A stretch of DNA of 64,000 nt from Bacillus sp. Cs-700 (GTDB lineage Bacteria > Bacillota > Bacilli > Bacillales > Guptibacillaceae): positions 496,001-560,000 of the forward strand of contig NZ_CP041063.1 of NCBI RefSeq assembly GCF_011082085.1, in the 5' to 3' direction. The notes beneath the pieces are model-generated. The model ran no database searches and was not told where the DNA came from. It saw only the letters and a list, made by a program, of their open reading frames with translations. The stretch's first letter is position 1. The number at the start of each line of letters is the position of its first letter. Positions 28,845 through 37,287 of this stretch are shown here, one piece after another. The position numbers and the translations under genes were made by a program.

Positions 28845-29726
28845 ATGAGGAAACCATTTATTAAAAAATACGTAGCCACAACGATGATCACTTTACTTTT
28901 GCTAGGTGTACTATCAGCATGTAACACTGAATCAGAATCTTCTGCAGAGCAAGAGACAACGGAGCGGCCCATTCTTGTTCAAGGGCCAATGCCAATTGAA
29001 GCAGAAGAATTTGCACAAAAACTAGAGAATGTAACGGAAGAAACTTCAGGTTCGTTTGTTTTTTATAAAGGAACGGTAGATGATTATCCAGTTATCGTTG
29101 CAAAAACAGGCAAAGGCATGGAAAATACAGCAGCAGCTACTGCCGTTGCAATCGAGAAATACAATCCACGTGCGATAATTAACCAGGGAACTTCGGGTGG
29201 CCATGATCCTGAATTAGAAGTATTTGACATCGTTTTAGGAAAAAGAACGACGAACACCGGATCTTTAAAAACGGTTAACTTGAATGAAAATGAGGGTATA
29301 AAGCCAACTGAATGGAAGCCAATGGATTTATTGGCGTCTGAAGGTAGCGCTGGGGAGGATCCTGATGCAGAAAACATCCGGTATTTTGAAGGTGACTCAG
29401 ACTTACTGGCTGCCGCAAACGCAGTGAAAGATGATTATCAAAAAGGAAAAGTTGTGGAAGGAACGATTGGTTCTGCCGACGTGTGGAATAATGAAGTTGA
29501 TCGTATTAATTGGTTTCATGAGAAGTATGGAACTTCCGTTGAAGAAATGGAAGGAGCTGCAGGAGCACAAATCGCTCAAGCCTACGACGTACCTTTCCTT
29601 GGGATTCGTATTCTTTCGAACAATAAAGTAAACGGAGGAGAATACAACCCAAATACCGCTGAAGCGAATCAGGAGTATGTTTACAAAGTTGTCCAGCAGT
29701 ATATTAAGAATCAAGGAAATAACTAG
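28845..29726 (+). CDS. Lipoprotein of the nucleoside phosphorylase/nucleosidase superfamily
   Basis: A 293-residue exported protein. The signal peptide R-K-P-F-I-K-K plus a hydrophobic core ends in the lipobox L-S-A-C (Cys26), so it is lipid-anchored on the outer face. The mature part has the PNP/UDP fold (V-A-K-T-G-K-G-M-E-N-T-A, N-Q-G-T-S-G-G, E-M-E-G-A-A-G-A-Q-I-A, I-R-I-L-S-N-N), like MTA/SAH nucleosidase. It would release bases from nucleosides outside the cell. Control by a guanine riboswitch supports a purine salvage role. Exact substrate unproven. Confidence 0.88.
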   Translation: MRKPFIKKYVATTMITLLLLGVLSACNTESESSAEQETTERPILVQGPMPIEAEEFAQKLENVTEETSGSFVFYKGTVDDYPVIVAKTGKGMENTAAATAVAIEKYNPRAIINQGTSGGHDPELEVFDIVLGKRTTNTGSLKTVNLNENEGIKPTEWKPMDLLASEGSAGEDPDAENIRYFEGDSDLLAAANAVKDDYQKGKVVEGTIGSADVWNNEVDRINWFHEKYGTSVEEMEGAAGAQIAQAYDVPFLGIRILSNNKVNGGEYNPNTAEANQEYVYKVVQQYIKNQGNN

Positions 29727-29748
29727 AATCTGACCGGGTTTTTACAAG

Positions 29749-29805
29749 AAACAGCTTAAGTCATAAGTGCACGGTAAGACGCACTTATCTTAAGCTGTTT
29801 TTTTT
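29749..29805 (+). terminator. Terminator of the lipoprotein gene
   Basis: AAACAGCTTAAG (29749-29760) pairs with 29789-29800, with a second inner stem (ATAAGTGC/GCACTTAT), followed by eight T. Confidence 0.88.
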
Positions 29806-29853
29806 ATTTTCTCATCCACTCTACTAGCTTACTTGCGACAGTATGCTAGTTTT

Positions 29854-29886
29854 TTGTGCATTTCATTTTACACTTTGTATAGTGTA
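29854..29886 (+). promoter_or_regulatory. Promoter and dyad operator of the pyrimidine degradation locus
   Basis: TTGTGC (29854-29859), 18 bases, TATAGT (29878-29883). A perfect dyad TACACT-N6-AGTGTA (29869-29886) covers the -10 box. Because a PucR-type regulator is encoded in the locus, this dyad is a candidate for its site, but the repeat is not seen elsewhere in the window. Confidence 0.5.
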
Positions 29887-29959
29887 TCGAAGAAATGAAT
29901 CTTCTACACTTTTGTTAGAAAGAAAATTCAGTTAATTACTCGAATGGGAGGGTATACAT

Positions 29960-30850
29960 ATGTCAGATTCAGTGAAAATTGGGTTGATTCAGGCAAAAAA
30001 TGAGGTTGATGGCAACGAACCGGTTGAGCTGCATAAGCAAAAAGCGATTGAAAAACATATTCAGCTTGTAAGAGAAGCAAGTGAAAAGGGGGCTCAAATT
30101 GTTTGTTTACAAGAGATCTTCTATGGACCGTATTTCTGTGCAGAGCAGAATACGAAGTGGTACGACGCTGCAGAGGAAATTCCAGAGGGACCGACAACGG
30201 TAAGGTTTCAAGCACTTGCTCGTGAACTTGGAATCGTGATCGTTTTACCTATATATGAACGTGAAGGTATCTCTACCTATTACAACACAGCAGCTGTCCT
30301 TGATGCGGACGGTTCCTATCTTGGAAAATACCGGAAACAACATATTCCGCATGTAGCGGTTGGGGACAACGGACACGGCTTCTGGGAAAAGTATTATTTT
30401 AAGCCAGGAAACCTTGGATATCCAGTGTTTGATACGGCTTTCGGAAAAATTGGCGTATACATTTGTTATGATCGTCACTTTCCTGAAGGAGCGCGATTAC
30501 TTGGTTTAAACGGAGCAGAGATTGTTTTTAATCCTTCTGCTACAGTAGCTGGACTTTCTGAATATTTATGGAAGCTTGAGCAGCCAGCTCATGCTGTTGC
30601 AAACGGGTACTATTTAGGAGCTATTAATCGTGTCGGGACTGAAGCACCATGGAATATGGGAGAATTTTATGGTCAGTCTTATTTGGTAGATCCACGTGGG
30701 AACTTTGTTGCGATGGGCTCCCGTGATGAAGATGAAGTTATTATCGGTGAAGTGAATAAAAAGATGATTCGAGAAGTTCGAGATACATGGCAATTCTATC
30801 GTGATCGCCGTCCAGAAACTTACGGAGAAATGACATCGTTATTGCCTTAG
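29960..30850 (+). CDS. pydC: Beta-ureidopropionase (N-carbamoyl-beta-alanine amidohydrolase)
   Basis: A 296-residue nitrilase-superfamily enzyme that hydrolyses N-carbamoyl-beta-alanine to beta-alanine, CO2 and ammonia, the last ring-derived step of reductive pyrimidine breakdown. The catalytic triad is visible: Glu52 (C-L-Q-E-I-F), Lys126 (Y-R-K-Q-H-I-P-H) and Cys169 (V-Y-I-C-Y-D-R-H-F-P-E). It lies upstream of preTA and hydantoinase but has its own terminator, so it may be made in excess of the later genes. Ribosome-binding site GGGAGGG. Confidence 0.93.
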   Translation: MSDSVKIGLIQAKNEVDGNEPVELHKQKAIEKHIQLVREASEKGAQIVCLQEIFYGPYFCAEQNTKWYDAAEEIPEGPTTVRFQALARELGIVIVLPIYEREGISTYYNTAAVLDADGSYLGKYRKQHIPHVAVGDNGHGFWEKYYFKPGNLGYPVFDTAFGKIGVYICYDRHFPEGARLLGLNGAEIVFNPSATVAGLSEYLWKLEQPAHAVANGYYLGAINRVGTEAPWNMGEFYGQSYLVDPRGNFVAMGSRDEDEVIIGEVNKKMIREVRDTWQFYRDRRPETYGEMTSLLP

Positions 30851-30852
30851 CG

Positions 30853-30882
30853 AGCAGGTGTGGCTTGGCCACCTGCTTTTTC
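30853..30882 (+). terminator. Terminator after beta-ureidopropionase gene
   Basis: AGCAGGTG (30853-30860) pairs with CACCTGCT (30870-30877) followed by TTTT. It lies inside the pathway cluster, so it is either partial or preT has its own promoter, which I could not define. Confidence 0.75.
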
Positions 30883-30933
30883 AGTTAAAGCTCTTGCAGT
30901 TCAGAGCTCATTTTAATTATAGGGGGGACCCAT

Positions 30934-32295
30934 ATGAGTACTAGCGAACCAATGATCCAAAAGGAGCTTCAGAAACGTTTTAGCGAAGTAACACCACCGC
31001 TCTCGAACCAGGAAGCGCTTCAAGAATCGCAAAGGTGTCTTTATTGTTACGATGCACCGTGCATCCAGGCGTGTCCAACTGGCATTGATATTCCTACCTT
31101 TATTAAGAAAATAGCGTCAGGTAATATGAAAGGTTCCGCCAAAACAATCATGACAGCCAATCCTGTAGGGGCAAGTTGTGCCAGAGTTTGTCCAACTGAA
31201 GAATTATGTGAAGGTGCATGCGTACTTAACCATTCGACTAAACCGATTTTAATCGGAAATCTTCAAAGGTACGCCACCGATTGGGCAATAAAAAATGATC
31301 AGGTCCTATTTAAAGAAGGTCAACCGAACGGTAAGAGCGTCGCCATTGTGGGTGGAGGTCCAGCGGGATTATCTGCTGCTCGTGAGCTTGCTCTGCTTGG
31401 GTATAGTGTGACGGTTTATGAAGCTGAAAAGCAAGCAGGCGGGCTCGATACTTATGGTATCGTCTCATTTCGCTTACCGAAGGCCATATCTTTATGGGAA
31501 GTTGAACAAATTGAAAACCTTGGCGTTACGATTAAAACGGGTGTAAAAATTGGGAAGGATATACCATTTGATGAACTTGTTTCAAATAATGATCGCGTGA
31601 TTTTAGCCATTGGAATGGCAAACGTCCCTGATCTTCAAATTCCAGGTGAAAATGCGGAGGGCGTTTATGATGCGATTGAACTCGTGAAGATGACGAAAGA
31701 CGCACCATTTCCATCTCACTTAAAAGATAAGAAAGTTGTTGTGATTGGCGCGGGCAATACTGCAATCGATGGTGCTACTTGCTCAGTTCGACTTGGAGCA
31801 GAAAATGTGAAAATTCTTTATCGTCGATCCGAACAAGAAATGACCGCCTATGATTTTGAATATGAGTTTGCTAAACAAGATGGCGTTGAGTTTCGCTGGT
31901 TAACGCAGCCTGTTGAAATCGTCACAAATAAATCAGGACAAGTTACAGGGATGAAATGCGTGAAAATGAAGCTTTCAGAAGCCGCTGAAGATGGGAGAAG
32001 GAGAACTGAACCTATTCCGAACTCTGAATTTTTAATTGAATGCGATGCGATCGTAAAGGCGATCGGTCAAAAGCGTCATCTTTCTTTTATTGAAGATCTT
32101 GGTATTGCGCATAACGACGGCGTTATTTTAATTAACCCTGATACGATGGAAACATCCAATCCAAAAATCTATGCTTGTGGAGATGTGATCTTTGGAAAAG
32201 GTCAAGGGGAAGCCATGGTTGTTTCCGCGGCACAACAGGGGAAAACAGCTGCTTATCATATGCATGAAAGTTTAAAAGAAACTTACTCAGCGTAA
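30934..32295 (+). CDS. preT: NAD(P)-dependent dihydropyrimidine dehydrogenase, subunit PreT
   Basis: A 453-residue flavoprotein electron-input subunit that oxidises NAD(P)H and passes electrons through Fe-S clusters to PreA for reduction of uracil or thymine. N-terminal cysteines (C-L-Y-C-Y-D-A-P-C, A-C-P-T-G, C-A-R-V-C-P-T-E-E-L-C) bind the clusters. The FAD fold is I-V-G-G-G-P-A-G-L-S-A and the NAD(P)H fold V-I-G-A-G-N-T-A-I-D. The GltB subunit in this window is a homologue. Followed 20 bases later by preA. Confidence 0.95.
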   Translation: MSTSEPMIQKELQKRFSEVTPPLSNQEALQESQRCLYCYDAPCIQACPTGIDIPTFIKKIASGNMKGSAKTIMTANPVGASCARVCPTEELCEGACVLNHSTKPILIGNLQRYATDWAIKNDQVLFKEGQPNGKSVAIVGGGPAGLSAARELALLGYSVTVYEAEKQAGGLDTYGIVSFRLPKAISLWEVEQIENLGVTIKTGVKIGKDIPFDELVSNNDRVILAIGMANVPDLQIPGENAEGVYDAIELVKMTKDAPFPSHLKDKKVVVIGAGNTAIDGATCSVRLGAENVKILYRRSEQEMTAYDFEYEFAKQDGVEFRWLTQPVEIVTNKSGQVTGMKCVKMKLSEAAEDGRRRTEPIPNSEFLIECDAIVKAIGQKRHLSFIEDLGIAHNDGVILINPDTMETSNPKIYACGDVIFGKGQGEAMVVSAAQQGKTAAYHMHESLKETYSA

Positions 32296-32315
32296 GAGGA
32301 GAAAGGGGAATAACG

Positions 32316-33596
32316 ATGGCAGATCTTAGAACGAACCTTGCGGGAATTACTTCACCGAACCCATTTTGGCTCGCTTCTGCACCACCTACGAACTCAGGAT
32401 ATCAAGTACAGCGTGCGTTTGAAGCAGGATGGGGAGGGGCTGTTTGGAAAACGCTAGGTGATCCGATTTTAAATGTTTCTTCAAGGTATGCTGCCGTTCA
32501 CTTTAATGGGCAAAGGGTAGCAGGATTTAATAATATTGAGCTCATCACGGATCGACCGCTGGAAGTGAATTTGAAAGAAATCTATGAAACGAAGAAAAAA
32601 TTTCCGAATCACGCCGTAGTTGCTTCGCTAATGGTTGAGCCCAATCAAGAAGCATGGCATGAAATCGTTAAAAAGACAGAGGCGGCTGGTGTCGATGGTC
32701 TCGAACTTAACTTTGGTTGTCCTCATGGAATGGCTGAACGAGGAATGGGTTCTGCGTCCGGGCAAGTGCCTGAACTTGTAGAAAAACAAACCTATTGGGC
32801 AAAAGAAGCGGCTGAAACACCAGTCATTGTTAAGTTAACACCTAATATTACGGATATTACGGCTACGGCTGAGGCAGCAGTTAGGGGTGGAGCCGATGCG
32901 GTGAGCATGATTAATACGATTAATAGTCTTGCTGGAGTGGATATTGATACGTGGCGACCCATTCCGCATGTTGGAGGAAAAGGAGCCCATGGTGGCTATT
33001 GCGGACCTGCCGTGAAGCCGATCGCATTAAACATGGTCAGTGAATGTGCTAGGAATAGTCGTATTAATGTCCCGATTTCTGGTATGGGTGGCGTATCTAA
33101 TTGGCAGAATGCGATTGAATTTATGTTAATGGGCGCAAGCAATGTACAAATTTGTACAGCAGCGATGCACCACGGTTTCCGTATTGTCGAAGATCTTATC
33201 GACGGTTTGTCTACGTATCTTGATGAAAGAGGCATTCTTTCAGTTCAAGATATTATTGGAAAATCTGTTCCTACCTTTTCAGACTGGGGAAACCTCGACC
33301 TCAATTACAAAGTTGTCGCGCGGATTAATAATGACGTTTGCATTAATTGCAATAAATGTCACATTGCCTGCGAAGACACTTCTCATCAATGTATTGATAT
33401 GTTAAAAGATCCAAAAGGACATGCCATTCTTCAAGTAAGAGAAGAAGATTGTGTTGGCTGTAACTTATGTTCCATCGTCTGTCCAGTTGATGGTGCGATT
33501 GATATGGTGGAGCTAAAAAGTGACTTACCACCGATGACCTGGAATGAACGCCAATCGCTCATTACTTCGCTTAAAGATCATAAAGTTACAAAATAA
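32316..33596 (+). CDS. preA: NAD(P)-dependent dihydropyrimidine dehydrogenase, subunit PreA
   Basis: The 426-residue catalytic subunit is an FMN barrel of the dihydroorotate dehydrogenase type (residues about 1-310: A-S-A-P-P-T-N-S-G, E-L-N-F-G-C-P-H-G). A C-terminal ferredoxin domain has two 4Fe-4S motifs (C-I-N-C-N-K-C-H-I-A-C and C-V-G-C-N-L-C-S-I-V-C-P). It reduces uracil or thymine to the 5,6-dihydro form with electrons from PreT. Full length, in the pyd operon. Confidence 0.96.
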   Translation: MADLRTNLAGITSPNPFWLASAPPTNSGYQVQRAFEAGWGGAVWKTLGDPILNVSSRYAAVHFNGQRVAGFNNIELITDRPLEVNLKEIYETKKKFPNHAVVASLMVEPNQEAWHEIVKKTEAAGVDGLELNFGCPHGMAERGMGSASGQVPELVEKQTYWAKEAAETPVIVKLTPNITDITATAEAAVRGGADAVSMINTINSLAGVDIDTWRPIPHVGGKGAHGGYCGPAVKPIALNMVSECARNSRINVPISGMGGVSNWQNAIEFMLMGASNVQICTAAMHHGFRIVEDLIDGLSTYLDERGILSVQDIIGKSVPTFSDWGNLDLNYKVVARINNDVCINCNKCHIACEDTSHQCIDMLKDPKGHAILQVREEDCVGCNLCSIVCPVDGAIDMVELKSDLPPMTWNERQSLITSLKDHKVTK

Positions 33597-33611
33597 ATAG
33601 GAGGGTTTTTT

Positions 33612-35030
33612 ATGAAAAAAATCATTCGCAATGGAACAATTGTAACGGCAAGTGAAACGTATCAAGCAGATATTCTTATATCAAATGGCGTCATTTCTTC
33701 TATCGGAAAAAGCATTGAAGTGGAGGGTGCTGAAGTTGTTGATGCTACGGATCGCTATGTTTTTCCTGGCGGTATTGACCCACATACACATCTTGAAATG
33801 CCATTTGGAGGCACAGTAACAAAAGACGATTTTGAGACTGGAACGATAGCGGCAGCTTTTGGTGGAACAACCTCGGTCATTGATTTTTGTCTTACTGAGA
33901 AAGGAAAACCACTTTCTCACGCCATTAAAACGTGGCATGACAAATCAAAAGATAAATCGGTTATCGATTATAGCTTTCATTTAATGATTAGTGAAATAAA
34001 TGACGCTGTTTTGGATCAATTACCTGATGTGATCAATCAAGAAGGAATTACATCTTTTAAAGTATTTATGGCCTATAAAAACGTCTTTCAAGCAGATGAT
34101 GAAACACTTTATCGTACTCTTTTAGCAGCGAAAGAGCATGGGGCGCTCGTCATGGTTCATGCGGAAAATGGAGATGTGATCGAGTATTTAACAAAAGAGG
34201 CGCTAGCAAAAGGACAGACAGAGCCGATTTATCATGCTCTTACAAGGCCACCAGAAGTTGAAGGAGAGGCCACTGGGCGTGCTGCACAATTAACAGGACT
34301 CGCCTCTTCTCAATTATATGTCGTTCACGTAAGTTGCCAGGAAGCGGCGGATAAAATTGCCGAAGCAAGAAAGAAAGGTTATGACATACATGGAGAAACG
34401 TGTCCGCAATACCTTGTTTTAGATCAATCGTACTTAGAGAAGCCAAACTTCGAAGGCGCAAAATATGTGTGGAGTCCACCTCTGAGAGAAAAATGGAATC
34501 AGGATGCGCTTTGGAATGCACTTAGAACAGGGCAGCTAGAAACAATTGGCTCGGATCAGTGCTCTTTTGACTTTAATGGTCAAAAAGATTTGGGAAGAGA
34601 TGATTTTACAAAAATACCAAACGGTGGACCAATGATTGAAGATCGATTTAGCATTCTTTTTTCAGAAGGTGTTCGAAAAGGCAGGATTTCATTAAATAAA
34701 TTTGTTGATATTACTTCTACAAAATCAGCAAAGCTATTTGGGTTATTCCCTAAGAAAGGAACCATATCGATTGGAGCAGATGCTGATTTAGTCATTTTTA
34801 ATCCAGAAACAAAACGAAAAATTTCTGCTGACACTCACCATATGGCAGTTGACTACAATGCGTTCGAAGGGATGGAAGTGACTGGTGAACCTGAAACGGT
34901 ACTTGTAAGAGGAGAGTTTGTTATCAAAAACAAACAGTTTGTTGGAACACCGGGTTCAGGACAGTATCTAAAACGAGCAAAGTATGGCAAGACGACAAAT
35001 ATAACAGACAAGCCGATGATGATCCAGTAA
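33612..35030 (+). CDS. hydA: Dihydropyrimidinase
   Basis: A 472-residue amidohydrolase that opens dihydrouracil to N-carbamoyl-beta-alanine. Dinuclear metal ligands are visible: D-P-H-T-H-L near residue 60, the lysine to be carbamylated in S-F-K-V-F-M-A-Y, M-V-H-A-E-N-G, and G-S-D-Q-C later on. AGGAGGG precedes the ATG by about six bases. Fifteen bases after preA and 24 before the permease, so operonic. Confidence 0.95.
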   Translation: MKKIIRNGTIVTASETYQADILISNGVISSIGKSIEVEGAEVVDATDRYVFPGGIDPHTHLEMPFGGTVTKDDFETGTIAAAFGGTTSVIDFCLTEKGKPLSHAIKTWHDKSKDKSVIDYSFHLMISEINDAVLDQLPDVINQEGITSFKVFMAYKNVFQADDETLYRTLLAAKEHGALVMVHAENGDVIEYLTKEALAKGQTEPIYHALTRPPEVEGEATGRAAQLTGLASSQLYVVHVSCQEAADKIAEARKKGYDIHGETCPQYLVLDQSYLEKPNFEGAKYVWSPPLREKWNQDALWNALRTGQLETIGSDQCSFDFNGQKDLGRDDFTKIPNGGPMIEDRFSILFSEGVRKGRISLNKFVDITSTKSAKLFGLFPKKGTISIGADADLVIFNPETKRKISADTHHMAVDYNAFEGMEVTGEPETVLVRGEFVIKNKQFVGTPGSGQYLKRAKYGKTTNITDKPMMIQ

Positions 35031-35054
35031 GAGACTGAAAAAGGAGATAGCTGA

Positions 35055-36536
35055 ATGAAAAAAGAGGAGAGCTATTTAAAATCGCCTGATCTTTTGCCAA
35101 TTGCACATAAGGATAAAAAGATCGGGACCGGCGGGTTTGCTATGATGTGGGTTGGAATGGCAGTTGTACTTGCAGCATTTGCAATTGGTGGAGCCGGTGT
35201 TCAATCCTTATCACTGACATGGGTCGTCGTTGCAACGATTATTGGAACGATTGGAATTGGGTTGTTTATTACGGTGATAGGTGATATCGGCATTGAACAT
35301 GGGTTATCTTTTCCCGTCTATATGAGAGCGCCTTTTGGAACGATTGGAACCCATATACCCTCAATTGTTAGAGGACTTGCAGCATCATTCTGGTTTGGAA
35401 TCAACACTTACTTTGGCGCAACCGCGATGAATGCGATTTTAAACGTTCTATTTGGATTTGATAACTGGTTCGTCTGTTTCCTTATTTTTGCTACTGTTCA
35501 GCTTGTTAATACAGCGCTTGGGATTAAAGCTGTGGAACGATTCGCCGATCTTGCGGCCCCGGTTATTATCATTATTTCGGTTTGGATGTACGCTTCTCTT
35601 TCGGAACAAGCCATTTCTCAGGGTAGAGAAGTATGGACTTGGATTGAAAGTCCCGTAACAGGTGGGGCTGCAGTAACTGCTTTTCTCGTCGTCATCTTTA
35701 GTAATATGGGGTTTTGGGCAACGATTTCAGCTGACATTCCATCGATCTCTCGCTTCATAAAAGCACCTAAATTTGAACGAAGTTGGGTAAAAAGAAATAA
35801 AGGAACACTTGTCGGAAGTATGGTTGCGTTACCGATTACCCAGACCTTCATGGTCGTGATAGGTGGTGTTTCTTACATTGCTGTATCAAATTACGATCCA
35901 GTAGTTGCGTTACAAGAAGCAGCGACAGGTTTGGTACTAGGTGTCCTTCTATTAATGATTGTCCTTGCACAGTGGTCAACAAATGTTTCAGCAAATCTTG
36001 TGCCAGCCGCAACGATTTTTTCAAATGTTGGAGGCCCAAGAGTACCGTTTTGGGCTGGGGTATTCATTGCAGGGGTTGTCGGATCGGTTGTTCAACCATG
36101 GAGTCTATTTAATATACTTATTCCTATTCTATTGATCGTGGGTGGCATCTTATCCGCAATCGTTGGTATTCTCTTTGCTGACTATTATCTTTTACGAAAA
36201 AGACGAGTAAATGTGCCAGACTTGTATGAGAAAGATGGCCAGTATCGCTATAAGAACGGGGTTAATGCTGCTGGTTTTATCGCCTGGTTCATCGGGGGAT
36301 TAGCTGCTTATTTTCTTTCTAACTACTCGTTTTTAGTCGGTTTTCTTGTAGGCGCCGGCACTTATTACGTATTAGCAAAGTACTGGTGGTTCAAAAAATA
36401 CAAACAAGCAGAAATGCTTGATCCAAGTGATGAGAAATATCTCGGCATTACAGTTGGGCGTGATTGGATCATCGGAAGTGACAGTGAATCTCAAGCTGTG
36501 CAAGAAGTCGGTAGTGGACTTGATGAAGGGAGGTAA
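35055..36536 (+). CDS. NCS1 family nucleobase/hydantoin permease
   Basis: A 493-residue membrane transporter with about 12 spans. The NCS1 sequence M-R-A-P-F-G (substrate loop) and S-V-Y-M-R-type N-terminal half are seen, with I-S-A-D-I-P-S-I-S-R-F mid-protein. By context it imports uracil, thymine or a dihydropyrimidine for the degradation enzymes encoded upstream. The C-terminus is followed four bases later by an unknown small gene. Confidence 0.9.
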   Translation: MKKEESYLKSPDLLPIAHKDKKIGTGGFAMMWVGMAVVLAAFAIGGAGVQSLSLTWVVVATIIGTIGIGLFITVIGDIGIEHGLSFPVYMRAPFGTIGTHIPSIVRGLAASFWFGINTYFGATAMNAILNVLFGFDNWFVCFLIFATVQLVNTALGIKAVERFADLAAPVIIIISVWMYASLSEQAISQGREVWTWIESPVTGGAAVTAFLVVIFSNMGFWATISADIPSISRFIKAPKFERSWVKRNKGTLVGSMVALPITQTFMVVIGGVSYIAVSNYDPVVALQEAATGLVLGVLLLMIVLAQWSTNVSANLVPAATIFSNVGGPRVPFWAGVFIAGVVGSVVQPWSLFNILIPILLIVGGILSAIVGILFADYYLLRKRRVNVPDLYEKDGQYRYKNGVNAAGFIAWFIGGLAAYFLSNYSFLVGFLVGAGTYYVLAKYWWFKKYKQAEMLDPSDEKYLGITVGRDWIIGSDSESQAVQEVGSGLDEGR

Positions 36537-36540
36537 GGTG

Positions 36541-36771
36541 ATGAAAGAACATCAGCATTACTTAATTGAACGCGAGAAGATCGACTATTTTATTGATCGG
36601 GGCTATCGTATTAATGGAATTACGGAAAATTTAAGTGGAGCCTTCATCGAATTTGTTCTAAAGGACGTAAAGTCAGGTGAAATTTCGAATGAAATTCTTC
36701 ATATTCAGACAGCAAATGGGAGAAAATATTTCTCAGCTCTTCTATTAAAACAGATCCAATCCGTTACTTAA
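36541..36771 (+). CDS. Small unknown protein of the pyrimidine degradation operon, 76 aa
   Basis: The ORF begins at ATG 36541 with GGGAGG seven bases upstream; a longer frame back to 36418 runs inside the permease gene and is spurious. The product is soluble, charged and mixed alpha/beta (I-D-Y-F-I-D-R-G-Y-R-I-N-G-I-T, I-E-F-V-L-K-D), with no Cys and no membrane span. I do not recognise a family. Placement between the permease and the regulator, with good ribosome-binding sites and tight spacing, argues it is a real operon member, perhaps a regulatory or accessory subunit. Confidence 0.8.
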   Translation: MKEHQHYLIEREKIDYFIDRGYRINGITENLSGAFIEFVLKDVKSGEISNEILHIQTANGRKYFSALLLKQIQSVT

Positions 36772-36785
36772 GGAGGAGGGAAGAG

Positions 36786-37028
36786 ATGGAGTACAATTTG
36801 TATTCAAAAGATAGCGCCTATCCATGTGAAGTGACGATCGATGAGGAAAACGGTCGCTATATGATAAGAAAAGCGGATACGAGCGGAGAAATATTTAATT
36901 CAGCAGCGGAATTAACTTCATGGATTCGATGCAATTGGAAAGAGACGGACTTTCGAAGTAAAAAACAGTATTATTATCTCATGGAAATATTAGATGAATA
37001 TGAATGGGAAGGAGAATCCGGGCAATAG
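36786..37028 (+). CDS. Small unknown protein of the pyrimidine degradation operon, 80 aa
   Basis: Starts at ATG after GGAGGAGGG, 15 bases past the previous gene. The protein is acidic (tail D-E-Y-E-W-E-G-E-S-G-Q), aromatic-rich, with two Cys (Y-P-C-E-V and I-R-C-N-W). No domain is recognised. It is the last gene before the operon terminator, whose stem overlaps its final codons. Confidence 0.8.
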   Translation: MEYNLYSKDSAYPCEVTIDEENGRYMIRKADTSGEIFNSAAELTSWIRCNWKETDFRSKKQYYYLMEILDEYEWEGESGQ

Positions 37029-37044
37029 TTGCCCGGTGTTTTTT
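37018..37044 (+). terminator. Terminator of the pyrimidine degradation operon
   Basis: CCGGGCAA (37018-37025) pairs with TTGCCCGG (37029-37036), a 3-base loop, then TGTTTTTT. Confidence 0.9.
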
Positions 37045-37176
37045 AAATTATTAATTAAATTTCATATACCGTACTAACATAAAACAAATAAAACCAGTCA
37101 TTATGACTAATTGTGTCACAATATAGAGAATAAGTAGAAATGATTTTGATGATATAGTAAAGTTATTCTCACAAGA

Positions 37177-37190
37177 TGTAAGCGCTAACA
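37177..37190. promoter_or_regulatory. CcpA (cre) site upstream of the PucR-type regulator
   Basis: TGTAAGCGCTAACA fits the cre consensus at every conserved position, including the central CG. It lies about 100 bases before the regulator start and suggests carbon catabolite control of the pyrimidine locus. Confidence 0.75.
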
Positions 37191-37287
37191 TAAATGATGA
37201 CTGAAAGATAATCTTCCACAATTCCCCATCATTACAAAACTTCATGGTTAGATTAATCATATAATCTTCAGAAGAGGAAGTGATCGG

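Noticed and set aside
37051-37260. 69-aa minus-strand ORF with a hydrophobic C-terminus
   Set aside because: No credible ribosome-binding site and it covers the cre site and promoter region of the PucR-type gene.
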